From: Rhodovulum adriaticum
GTDB lineage: Bacteria > Pseudomonadota > Alphaproteobacteria > Rhodobacterales > Rhodobacteraceae
Length of the DNA: 64,000 nucleotides
Reading direction: 5' to 3'
NCBI RefSeq assembly: GCF_004345735.1
Contig: NZ_SLXL01000002.1
Span: forward strand, 1-64,000
Shown: in pieces, positions 1-7,330 of the stretch
Position numbering within the stretch: the stretch's first letter is position 1
Layout of the letters: every line of letters starts with the position of its first letter
Notes under the pieces: model-generated
The model's database searches: none
The model's input: only the letters and a program-made list of their open reading frames with translations
What the model was told of the DNA's origin: nothing
Program-made: the position numbers and the translations under genes

Positions 1-44
1 CCGAGCGGGGGCACTCGATCCTCAACGATATCGGGCGCGGGTAA
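1..44 (+). CDS. Possible 3' end of an upstream gene
   Basis: One forward frame is open from the window edge (codons from base 3) and ends at TAA 42-44, a few bases before the ribosome-binding site of the next gene, as expected for the tail of a co-directional gene. Only about 13 codons are visible, so neither product nor frame can be confirmed. Confidence 0.3.
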   Translation, partial: ERGHSILNDIGRG

Positions 45-60
45 GCGGGAGCATATGGCG

Positions 61-507
61 ATGTCGCGGAAATCGTTTTCCGGAATTCTGCGCCCGTGCC
101 TGGCCGGCGCCCTGCTTGCGGGGCTCCTCGCCGGGCCCGCAGCCGCCGAGCGCGTCATCGAGGGGCGTGTCACCGTCGTGCGCGATGTCGACACGATCGT
201 CGTGGCCGGCACGCCCGTCCGGCTGAACGGCGTGGACGGGCCGGAAACCTCCACCCGCGCCGGCCGGGAGGCCCGGAGCTTCATGGGGCGCCTGGTGGGC
301 GGCAAGCATGTCGCCTGCCGGCTCAATGGCGAGCGGACCTACGATCGCTGGGTCGGGGTCTGCTACCTCGATGGCCAGGATATCGGCGCGATCGCGATTG
401 CCAATGGCCAGGCGCTGGATTGCCCGCGCTATTCCGGGGGACGTTATCGCAAGCTCGAGACGCGGGCCGCGCGGGCGCGGCTGCCGCGCGCCGGTTACTG
501 CCGGTAG
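61..507 (+). CDS. Secreted thermonuclease-like (SNase fold) protein
   Basis: A small exported nuclease-family protein of about 148 residues. A basic N-terminus followed by a hydrophobic stretch ending in an A-A-A motif predicts Sec export. The mature part shows the SNase pattern VxDxDTxxVxGxxVRLxGxDxPE near residues 38-63, then a conserved ERTYDRW segment matching the region around the second catalytic Arg. The usual DGDT is DVDT here, so one Gly is replaced; the metal-binding Asp residues remain. The ATG at 61 is preferred over the in-frame ATG at 55 because GGGAG at 47-51 is 9 bases upstream of it. DNA or RNA hydrolysis outside the cytoplasm is the family role; activity here is inferred. 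Confidence 0.75.
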   Translation: MSRKSFSGILRPCLAGALLAGLLAGPAAAERVIEGRVTVVRDVDTIVVAGTPVRLNGVDGPETSTRAGREARSFMGRLVGGKHVACRLNGERTYDRWVGVCYLDGQDIGAIAIANGQALDCPRYSGGRYRKLETRAARARLPRAGYCR

Positions 508-637
508 GACCGGCGCAAACCGGCCATGGAATTTGCCGAAGGGGGGCCGTAAGCGGTTGCTGAGACCGCGTGCCTGTCAGCAACCGCTTGCGAACAGCGC
601 ATGGCATCGGCGGTGTCATCTCTTTCGCTCTAAATTG

Positions 638-692
638 AGGAGCTGCTCCTAACATTTGGAGCGTTGCTCCTAACATAGGAGCCATCAGCTCC
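638..692. repeat. Three tandem GGAGC/GCTCC palindromes
   Basis: Three inverted repeats lie in a row: GGAGC-N1-GCTCC (639-649), GGAGC-N3-GCTCC (658-670) and GGAGC-N5-GCTCC (678-692). Their left arms are 19 and 20 bases apart, close to two DNA helical turns, and two copies share TGCTCCTAACAT (644-655 and 665-676). A degenerate half copy lies at 725-736. They sit in the 650-base gene-free stretch 508-1157. An operator array for an unidentified dimeric regulator is the simplest reading; no owner is visible nearby. Confidence 0.55.
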
Positions 693-1032
693 GTATGCGG
701 CGGTTCGGGCCCATTGATTGTGCTTGCTCCTGACACGTGACGCGCCTGCGCGATGGACCGCCGGATGCCTGTTCCCGGCAAGCCCCGAGACGGCGAGCAA
801 GACCTCCGTCTCGGCCATATCACGCCTGGAAGACCGGCACGCCACATCGGCACTCCCTCCTTCATTTTCCCACCAAGCCCATGTATAGAAGGAAAAACAT
901 CAAGTTTCAGGATCGGCACGGCACACATGGAAACACCGGCACGCATGGAGCCCTGCGGGATCGAGGAGAGCATAGGTGTTTACGTTCAATGGAGTGGTGT
1001 CGTACATTTAAGTGCACACAAGGACTTCTGAC

Positions 1033-1132
1033 GTTCATTTAACCGAACGCAAACCTTGACAATGGCATCAAGTTGCGCCAACGTTGTTCAATTAAAAGGA
1101 CACGAGCCGCACTAACGTTCATCAAATTGAAC
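1033..1132 (+). promoter_or_regulatory. hipBA promoter with three operator-like palindromes
   Basis: Three 16-bp sites of the form GTTC-N8-GAAC lie upstream of hipB: 1033-1048 (exact arms), 1086-1101 (GTTC-N8-GGAC, one mismatch) and 1117-1132 (exact, with a 5-bp arm). A TTGACA -35-like hexamer sits at 1056-1061 between the first two. HipB proteins autorepress by binding multiple inverted repeats of about this size, so these are proposed HipB operators. Promoter strength and the -10 box are not clear. Confidence 0.6.
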
Positions 1133-1157
1133 ATGAGCAACCTGTCTGGAGACCGGC

Positions 1158-1490
1158 ATGAAGCGCAAAAGAAGTTACGCGCGCCAGACGCGTGAAGCCC
1201 TGTCGGTTCTCGGCAAGTTGATCCGGATCGGCCGCATTGAGCGCGGGATGACGGCACAGGATCTGGCCGACCGCGTCGGCATCAGCCGCACGACGCTCCA
1301 CAACATCGAGAAGGGCGCGCCGGGGCCCGAGATCGGCACTGTGTTCGAAGCCGCGGCATTGGCAGGTGTGCGCCTGTTCGACCAGGGCGACACGGCTCTG
1401 CGCACGGAAAACGGCCGGCTTGCCGAAAAGCTGACCCTTCTGCCCAAGAGCGTCCGCCCTTCCCGTACGGAGGTCGATGATGACTTCTGA
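1158..1490 (+). CDS. hipB: HipB-like XRE-family antitoxin
   Basis: A 110-residue DNA-binding antitoxin. A helix-turn-helix of the XRE type is seen around residues 20-55 (LGKLIRIGRIERGMTAQDLA, then RVGISRTTLHNIEKG), followed by a short acidic, charged C-terminal tail. GGAGA just upstream of the ATG serves as ribosome-binding site. The stop overlaps the start of hipA by 14 bases, so the two are translationally coupled, and three operator-like palindromes lie upstream. In known pairs HipB neutralises HipA and represses the operon. Confidence 0.85.
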   Translation: MKRKRSYARQTREALSVLGKLIRIGRIERGMTAQDLADRVGISRTTLHNIEKGAPGPEIGTVFEAAALAGVRLFDQGDTALRTENGRLAEKLTLLPKSVRPSRTEVDDDF

Positions 1491-2802
1491 CCGCAGGACG
1501 CCCGACAGCGCCTTCGTCTGGGTCTGGTTGCCGGGCCAAACCGAGGCGGTCGTGGCCGGTCGCATCACGTCGGAGGGCGGCCGTTACGCCTTCAACTATG
1601 GTGCCAGCTATCTGGACCGGGCGAACGCCATCCCCCTTTACACACCCGAGCTACCCCTTCAGCGCGGCCGGATCGATCCGCCGCCGAACATGGAAATGGC
1701 CAGTTGCCTGCGCGACGGATCGCCGGATGCCTGGGGCCGCCGCGTGATCATCAACCGTCTCGTCGGCCCAAAGGCGGCGGATCAAGGCGTGGGCGAGTTG
1801 AACGAACTTACCTACCTGCTCGAATCCGGCTCCGACAGGATCGGCGCGCTGGATTTCCAATACTCGGCAAACGAATATGTCCCGCGCCTGTCGACACAGG
1901 CGAGCTATCAGGAGCTGATTGAGGCCGCGGACCGCGTCGAAAAGGGCCTGCCCCTGACGCCGGTGCTGGACCAGGCGATCCATCATGGCACCTCGATCGG
2001 CGGCGCGCGCCCCAAGGCCCTGATCGACGATGATGACCGCAAGCTGATCGCTAAATTCTCTTCCAGCAAGGACGTCTACAGCGTCGTGAAGGCGGAGTTC
2101 ATGGCCATGCGACTGGCGGCGCTGTCCGGCCTGGATGTGGCGCCGGTCGCGATCTTCGAGACGGCAGGCAAGGACGTGCTGCTGATCGAACGTTTCGACC
2201 GGATCAAGGAGGGGGCCGGATGGCACCGCCGCGCCATGGTCTCTGCGCTGACCATTCTGGGTCTGGGCGAGATGGAAGCGCGTTATGCCTCCTACGAGGA
2301 CCTGGCCGAGTTGATCCGCCACCGCTTCACCGATCCGAAGGAAACGCTGCGCGAGCTTTACGGGCGGATCTGTTTCAACGTGCTCTGCGGGAACACCGAC
2401 GATCACGCGCGCAACCATGCTGCCTTCTGGGACGGCAGGATGCTGACGCTGACGCCCGCCTATGACATCTGCCCCCAGGGCCGCGCAGGCAACGAGGCGA
2501 CCCAGGCGATGCTGATCAAGGGCGAGACGCGGATGAGCACCCTCGCCGCCTGCCTGACGGCGGCGGCCGATTTTCACCTGAGCGAAGACGAGGCTGTCGC
2601 AATCATCACAGGCCAGATCGAGACCATTTCTGAAAACTGGGCAGCCTTGTGCGAGGAGGCGGCGCTGAGCCCCGTCGACGCCAGGCTCTTTGCCGGGCGG
2701 CAGTTTCTGAACCCCTATTGCACGCGGGGCCTTGGGCGGCATGAGGCGCTGAAGGCGTGTTTGGAAGAGGCAAGGGCGCGCATCATTGGCCTGAGCGCAT
2801 AG
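1477..2802 (+). CDS. hipA: HipA-family Ser/Thr kinase toxin
   Basis: A full-length 441-residue HipA kinase. The N-terminal HipA_N/couple_hipA region covers about residues 12-130. The kinase core shows the Gly/Ser loop GTSIGGARPK (171-180), an ATP-binding Lys in LIAKFSS (about 193), the catalytic loop CGNTDDHARNH (304-314) and the Mg-binding Asp in AYDIC (330). All key residues are intact. Family members phosphorylate GltX or related targets and stop growth. Start is ATG 1477 or the adjacent ATG 1480, both overlapping hipB. Target specificity cannot be read from sequence. Confidence 0.9.
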   Translation: MMTSDRRTPDSAFVWVWLPGQTEAVVAGRITSEGGRYAFNYGASYLDRANAIPLYTPELPLQRGRIDPPPNMEMASCLRDGSPDAWGRRVIINRLVGPKAADQGVGELNELTYLLESGSDRIGALDFQYSANEYVPRLSTQASYQELIEAADRVEKGLPLTPVLDQAIHHGTSIGGARPKALIDDDDRKLIAKFSSSKDVYSVVKAEFMAMRLAALSGLDVAPVAIFETAGKDVLLIERFDRIKEGAGWHRRAMVSALTILGLGEMEARYASYEDLAELIRHRFTDPKETLRELYGRICFNVLCGNTDDHARNHAAFWDGRMLTLTPAYDICPQGRAGNEATQAMLIKGETRMSTLAACLTAAADFHLSEDEAVAIITGQIETISENWAALCEEAALSPVDARLFAGRQFLNPYCTRGLGRHEALKACLEEARARIIGLSA

Positions 2803-2909
2803 CAGGGATATCTGGAATCGACCCTCGAATCTATCGCCGCCGGCCCCCCAAAGCCACATGGAAGACTTGCTTTCCTGGAACTTCCAGCCGTCAAGCTGAA
2901 AGACAGGTG

Positions 2910-3245
2910 ATGCTCGACCTCAAGGGCCTGGAAGAGCGCTACGCGGACCTGTTGGGACGGCTCTACCCCGGACGCGACCGGCTGCCCCGACTGATCGCCC
3001 ACACGCTCCGGCACGGGGAGATGACCCGCGGAGACGCCCCCTTCGTGGCCGGCGTGCGCGACCGGGCGGCGCGAAACGACCTGGCCCTCCTCCTGAAGGC
3101 GGGGTTCCTTCGCTCCGACACCCCGAAAGGACCGGTCCGGGTCGGGTTCCCGCTCGATTACCGGGAAAGCCTGTTTCCGAACCTCTTCTCGACGAGGGAG
3201 CCGGTTGTCCCGGACCCGCCGGATATCCCGGCGATCGACGCATGA
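2910..3245 (+). pseudogene. 5'-truncated Fic-family protein, C-terminal winged-helix part only
   Basis: About 111 codons from ATG 2910 resemble the C-terminal DNA-binding-like tail of Fic proteins: GLEERYADLLGRLYP, a helix-turn-helix stretch around RGDAPFVAGVRDRAARNDLALL, and the typical ending LRSDTPKGPVRVGFP...LFPNLF. The catalytic HPFxxGNGR part is absent upstream, where hipA ends 107 bases earlier. The frame stays open a little upstream without convincing homology. It is most likely a remnant left by a recombination that brought in hipBA, though it may still be translated. Confidence 0.55.
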
Positions 3246-3361
3246 TCCCTCAAGAATACCTCCCGTGGTGCACCTCCATATCGGTCATCGTTGATCGAAT
3301 TCTCGACCGAGGCAGGCGAGATCAGCCTGGGCCCCAGAGGGGACAAATACCTTGCAAATCA

Positions 3362-3417
3362 TTGATAAGACGGTATTTGGTAAAGTATGAAGCAAACAGG
3401 CGCAAGAGATTACCAAA
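3362..3417 (+). promoter_or_regulatory. Promoter with flanking inverted repeat before the nucleotidyltransferase gene
   Basis: TTGATA (3362-3367) and TATGAA (3386-3391) with an 18-base gap form a sigma70-like promoter. An inverted repeat TTTGGTAA (3376-3383) / TTACCAAA (3410-3417) overlaps the spacer and abuts the start codon, so a bound protein or RNA stem there could block expression. This supports the ATG at 3418. Confidence 0.45.
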
Positions 3418-4464
3418 ATGATGGTTTTCAATGACCTGGATGCACGTTCGGCGCGGGAACGCATAGACATGGCGCAGATCTACGAGACCTGGCTCGAGAC
3501 TGAAACGCAACGCCGCCACAGCTTCACCGGCTTTCTGGACTGGGAGGAGCGGAATGGACGACAGTATCTCTACAGCCGGAAGAAGGGTGTCGTAAAATCG
3601 CTTGGACCCCGATCCCCGGAAACCGAACGGATCCGTGATGCCTTTCATGGTGGAAGAGCGAAAAACGCGGACAGGCTTGCCCGGCTCGGAGAGGAGATGA
3701 ACCGGCAGGCCGCGATCCTGCGTACCCTGGGACTCGGACGTCTGCCGGTACCGGCGGCCCGCATCTTGCGCGCCATCCGGCTGTCCGCTCCGGCCGCCGC
3801 AATCCGAGTGGTCGGCACCAACGCCCTTTATGCCTACGAGGCCATGGCCGGCGTGATGTTCAACGCGGCGAGCACGGCAACCGGGGATATCGACCTGCTG
3901 GTGGATGATCGAAACCGGTTGAAGATCCTCACCGAGGATCGTCAACACCGAGGCTTCACGGGTCTGATCCATCGTGAGGTGGACAAAAGCTTTCAGCCGC
4001 GCGGGCCGCGGGATTTCCGGCTGGTCAATGATGCGGGCTACATGGTCGAATTCATTCGACCCGAACCGCGGCCCTCCCATCGCGCGATGCCCGGGGAGGG
4101 CCCCCTTGTGGAGGGCGATATCGAGCCAGTTCCCATCAACAGTCTGCAATGGTTGATCAATGCACCGCCGATCGAAACGGTGGTGATCGATGAGCGTGGC
4201 TTTCCGGCGCCGATGCGTGCCGCCGACCCCCGTTTCTGGGCTGCTCACAAGCTATGGCTGGCCGAACGCCCGGATCGGGACCCGCAAAAGAAGATCCGCG
4301 ACAGACAGCAAGCCCGTATCGTGCTCGATCTCGTAAGCGAGAAACTGCCGCAGCTTTCCCTGGATGAGGAGTTCGCTCGGATGCTGCCGGGAGCGCTTCG
4401 GCCGCTCATCGAAGCGGCCCTGGGCGGAAAATCCGCACAGGTGACGGGCAAGCCGGACTGGTGA
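3418..4464 (+). CDS. GSU2403-type nucleotidyltransferase fold protein (NTP_transf_8)
   Basis: A 348-residue protein with a helical N-terminal part and a nucleotidyltransferase core. VVGTNALYAYE (131-141) corresponds to the glycine motif and TGDIDLLVDD (155-164) supplies the two metal-binding Asp residues of polymerase-beta-like transferases. The C-terminal part contains WLINAPPIETVVID and FPAPMRAADPRFWAAHK stretches conserved in this family. The biochemical role is not established; related minimal nucleotidyltransferases act as antitoxins or toxins, and the gene lies among toxin-antitoxin modules. It is a single-gene unit ended by the terminator at 4605-4631. Confidence 0.7.
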   Translation: MMVFNDLDARSARERIDMAQIYETWLETETQRRHSFTGFLDWEERNGRQYLYSRKKGVVKSLGPRSPETERIRDAFHGGRAKNADRLARLGEEMNRQAAILRTLGLGRLPVPAARILRAIRLSAPAAAIRVVGTNALYAYEAMAGVMFNAASTATGDIDLLVDDRNRLKILTEDRQHRGFTGLIHREVDKSFQPRGPRDFRLVNDAGYMVEFIRPEPRPSHRAMPGEGPLVEGDIEPVPINSLQWLINAPPIETVVIDERGFPAPMRAADPRFWAAHKLWLAERPDRDPQKKIRDRQQARIVLDLVSEKLPQLSLDEEFARMLPGALRPLIEAALGGKSAQVTGKPDW

Positions 4465-4604
4465 CTTGCAGGCGCATGGTAAAAGGCGTTCAGCCCCAGG
4501 CCCAGGCGACAAAATCAGGGCGCCGATGAATAACGCGGGCTTATAGGCAAGAACCAACAATTGTCTCCAAGCCACCGCGTCCGGGCGCTCTCTCAAGAAT
4601 GAAG

Positions 4605-4631
4605 AAGGCCGACCCCAGGGGCCGGCCTTTT
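4605..4631. terminator. Bidirectional rho-independent terminator
   Basis: AAGGCC...GGCCTT form a GC-rich stem extended by CCCC/GGGG around a 2-base turn, followed by TTTT on the plus strand. It lies between two convergent genes (ending at 4464 and 4633) and can serve both. Confidence 0.7.
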
Positions 4632-4632
4632 C

Positions 4633-5196
4633 TCATGAATGCAGGAAGACGGACTCTTCCCTCTCCGACCGCGGCGATCGTTCAATTGTCGCTGGATCAA
4701 TCTCGGACATCGTCAGCTGTGCATTCACCTTTCGTGCGGCTATTCCAGCCCGGAACCACTTCAACGCTGCAGCAATGTTCATCCTCGCGCGCCTCTGGCC
4801 CTTTTTCGGCTTCGAGGCCTCCATCACGGCGGCGGCCATCTCATCGATGCGGTAGAGCCCACCAGAGACCGGCAGTGGCATCTTGCGCTGTTGAAGGGCC
4901 TGACGCTTGACCTCCAGCTTCTCCGCCACGTCGGCCAAGCTGACCAGGTCAGGGCGAACCTCGCGCAGGACAGTGCCTTGCGGCAGCGCCTTGATCAGTG
5001 CCCGCGCAGCATCGAGGATCACGACCTCTGCGTCGTCCCCTTCAACCTCCAGCTCCACGCCGACCAGGCCAGCCTGGCCCGTGCCCACAAGGGCATCTTC
5101 AAAGCCAGCCTCGAAGACGGCGTCGGACAGGGCAAATGCGTCGTGCTCTCCTTCGGGAAGCGCGAAGACCAGTTCGAATTCGAATTCTTCAGTCAT
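4633..5196 (-). CDS. Putative HTH antitoxin/partner of the adjacent small protein
   Basis: A 187-residue acidic protein. The N-terminal half (MTEEFEFELVFALPEGE...) is a small alpha/beta-looking region; the middle DLVSLADVAEKLEVKRQALQQR looks like a helix-turn-helix that recognises DNA. The ATG at 5196 is chosen over 5223 because it overlaps the stop of the upstream small gene by 8 bases, the arrangement of coupled toxin-antitoxin pairs. The product is not a family I can name with certainty. It is proposed to control the operon and neutralise the small partner. Confidence 0.6.
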   Translation of the reverse strand: MTEEFEFELVFALPEGEHDAFALSDAVFEAGFEDALVGTGQAGLVGVELEVEGDDAEVVILDAARALIKALPQGTVLREVRPDLVSLADVAEKLEVKRQALQQRKMPLPVSGGLYRIDEMAAAVMEASKPKKGQRRARMNIAAALKWFRAGIAARKVNAQLTMSEIDPATIERSPRSEREESVFLHS

Positions 5197-5458
5197 CGGC
5201 TTTTCCTTCGTCTTTTTTCCCAAGCCTCACGCAGGACAGGGCCTTCTGCCTAACCTTCTTCGCGTGCTGCTGCGGGTTCTTGGGTGTGGACCACACCGAC
5301 ATGTTGCAGAACGTGCCGCAGCGGCACTCCTTATCGTTGGCAGGACAGCGGAGAATTCCCCATACGTGCCCCTTGCCTTCAATCAGATCCCATCCGAGAG
5401 CTTCCAGCTCTTGAGCGACAGCCTCGATTTCCTTCGACGTGTGCTTGTTCCTTGGTAC
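5189..5458 (-). CDS. Small CPxND...CxCGxFC...WSTPKNP protein, HicA-like toxin candidate
   Basis: Reading the minus strand from GTA at 5458 gives 89 residues ending at TGA 5189-5191. It contains the signature GHVWGILRCPANDKECRCG, then FCNMSVWSTPKNPQQHAKK, a pattern I recognise from widespread uncharacterised small proteins that precede HTH partners. The four Cys residues could bind metal. The first homologous codon is GTA (5456-5458), not a normal start, although a strong AAGGGGGG ribosome-binding site precedes it; a stop lies just upstream in frame and the next in-frame ATG is past the Cys cluster. Either the start codon has mutated, or an unusual start is used. The gene overlaps the next gene by 8 bases. 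Confidence 0.6.
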   Translation of the reverse strand, partial: VPRNKHTSKEIEAVAQELEALGWDLIEGKGHVWGILRCPANDKECRCGTFCNMSVWSTPKNPQQHAKKVRQKALSCVRLGKKDEGKADD

Positions 5459-5486
5459 TGAAGATACCCCCCTTTAAATTGTCAAC

Positions 5487-5509
5487 CGACAAGTTATAAG
5501 ATCGACAAG
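5487..5509 (-). promoter_or_regulatory. Direct repeats in the promoter of the small-protein/HTH operon
   Basis: CTTGTCG occurs twice on the minus strand (5509-5503 and 5493-5487), 16 bases apart, flanking TTATAA. This lies 30-50 bases upstream of the small gene and is a plausible binding site for the operon's own HTH protein. Confidence 0.35.
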
Positions 5510-5689
5510 AACATCGCTCCAGATCGGCGCACCTGACGGGGCCGTCCCCCTGCTTCACGCGCCCCACCCCCAGCCTTTAGGCAGGCAAGCGGGCCTCAGT
5601 GCGAGCAAAATAACTATTTTTACACCGATGCATTGATTTTTTTGAACTTCTACACAAATATTATCGTTTATACGCCAAGGGAGCTGATT

Positions 5690-7264
5690 ATGAGGCTTGA
5701 TCGTATACGCCGCAGCGTTCAACACGGTCGCCCACAACCTACCGGCTCCACCCTTGTTGGTTACGCCGCTCTGATCGAAGGGGTTGACGCGGAGGCGCGC
5801 CCCCCGGAGACGCCGGCGGTGGTTCTGGATCGTCGGATCAAGGTGCCGGTTGGGGAATCACGTATCTGTAGGGACGGGTTCGCGCAATACGGGAGCCACA
5901 TCGCCGTCCCCGATACGTTCTCCGATCACCTCACCTTCGCCCTGAAGCACGAGCGGCTGGACCTACTCGCTCTCAAGCGGATCTTCCTTGCCGTGCCGGA
6001 GCCGATCATGGCCGATCATGTGCGTGCGGCGCCGACGAGCGGGCCGCGCAGGCGTGCGTGGTTCCTTTACGAGTTCCTCACGGGACGCCGTCTTGACCTC
6101 CCCTCTGCGAACAACGGGGCCTACGTTGACGCCATCGATCCGGACTTCTGGCAGACGGGTCTTCCGGTCAACTCCCCGCGCCACCGGGTGAGGGACAACC
6201 TGCCGGGGAACGCCGGCTTCTGCCCCCTGATTGAGCGGAGGGCCGCGTTTGAGACCCCCCTATCCGAGATGTCGGAGAGGATCCTGGGCGCGCACCTCGC
6301 GGGCGCGGACCGAGAGCTTGGGCGTCGGCTGGTTCGCCGACTCCTCCTGAAAGATTCCCGATCCTCCTTCCTGATCGAGGGCGAAAACCCGTCCAACGTG
6401 GATATCCAGCGTTGGAGCGATCACATCTCAAGGGCCGGGGAGGCCCCGCTATCCCTGGACCGGATGATCGGGGTTCAGAGGGATCTCCTCCGATCAAACC
6501 GGTTTATCGTTCCGGGGCTCCGGCGTGACGGCGTCTTCCTGGGGGACCGCGTTGATAACATGCCCTCCCCATTCTGGATCGGCGCGAGGCCTGAGGACCT
6601 GCCCGACCTGATCAACGCCCTGATCCGCGCGGACGAGCGTCTTGAGGGGTCCGAGGTCGACCCGGTCTCGCACGCGGCAGCGGTGAGTTTCGGGTGGGTC
6701 TTCATCCACCCGTTTGAGGACGGGAACGGTCGGACACATCGCTACCTCATGCAGCACGTACTGGCTCGCCGAGGTGTCCGGCCCGGCGGACTGACGGTCC
6801 CCGTCGCGAAGGCGATCTGGGAGGACATTCAGGGCTATCGGGACGTCCTGGCGCAACATGATCAGCCGCTCATGCCGCTCATGGATTGGCGCCCCACCAG
6901 GAACGGGAATGTCGAGGTGCTCAATGACACCGCTGACCTGTATCGTTATTTTGACGCGACCGAACAGGCGCTTTTCCTGAAGGGGTGCGTTGAGCGGATC
7001 CTGAACCACACGATCCCGAGCGAGATCGACGAGGTCCGCAGGCGGGACGCATACATCGCCGCGGCGCGTGAGGTGATCGATATGCCGGAGCGGCAGCTGG
7101 ACCTGTTCGCCAGCGTGGTCATGAATAACGGCGGCGAGATGTCCAAGGCCAAGCGCAACAAGATCTTCCAGCAGATGACCGATGAGGAGGTGTCCTCCCT
7201 TGTCAGTCTGGTGCGGGAGGTCTTCTCACCACCTTCAGATGACAGCGCCGAATACAGGCCCTGA
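5690..7264 (+). CDS. fic: Fic-domain AMP-transferase
   Basis: A 524-residue Fic protein. The active-site motif HPFEDGNGRTHR is complete, so nucleotidyl transfer to a target hydroxyl is expected. Well upstream of it, in the N-terminal half, SSFLIEGE matches the (S/T)xxxE(G/N) inhibitory helix, making this a class II, self-inhibited Fic. A flap-like segment and a helical C-terminal region (about the last 130 residues, ending in EEVSSLVSLVREVF) follow. The ATG at 5690 has AAGGGAG 5-11 bases upstream and is preferred over 5633. The next gene is an HTH protein 66 bases downstream. Targets are unknown. Confidence 0.9.
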   Translation: MRLDRIRRSVQHGRPQPTGSTLVGYAALIEGVDAEARPPETPAVVLDRRIKVPVGESRICRDGFAQYGSHIAVPDTFSDHLTFALKHERLDLLALKRIFLAVPEPIMADHVRAAPTSGPRRRAWFLYEFLTGRRLDLPSANNGAYVDAIDPDFWQTGLPVNSPRHRVRDNLPGNAGFCPLIERRAAFETPLSEMSERILGAHLAGADRELGRRLVRRLLLKDSRSSFLIEGENPSNVDIQRWSDHISRAGEAPLSLDRMIGVQRDLLRSNRFIVPGLRRDGVFLGDRVDNMPSPFWIGARPEDLPDLINALIRADERLEGSEVDPVSHAAAVSFGWVFIHPFEDGNGRTHRYLMQHVLARRGVRPGGLTVPVAKAIWEDIQGYRDVLAQHDQPLMPLMDWRPTRNGNVEVLNDTADLYRYFDATEQALFLKGCVERILNHTIPSEIDEVRRRDAYIAAAREVIDMPERQLDLFASVVMNNGGEMSKAKRNKIFQQMTDEEVSSLVSLVREVFSPPSDDSAEYRP

Positions 7265-7297
7265 ATTGGGGCACGGCATGAATGAAGCGCAGATACG

Positions 7298-7316
7298 CCA
7301 TTATATCCAATAATGG
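7298..7316. promoter_or_regulatory. 19-bp palindrome, likely operator of the downstream HTH gene
   Basis: CCATTAT-ATCCA-ATAATGG is a perfect 7-bp inverted repeat with a 5-base centre. It lies between fic and the HTH gene and covers the alternative ATG at 7313, which argues for translation starting at 7331. Confidence 0.5.
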
Positions 7317-7330
7317 GACATGTGGACACC

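Noticed and set aside
1-25. tRNA T-arm-like sequence GGGGGCACTCGATCC at the window start
   Set aside because: It does not pair into a T arm and does not match tRNA-Leu well enough to be an attachment repeat.
1033-1132. LexA boxes before hipBA
   Set aside because: The sites are GTTC-N8-GAAC, not N7, and occur three times next to the HTH gene; autoregulatory operators explain them better.
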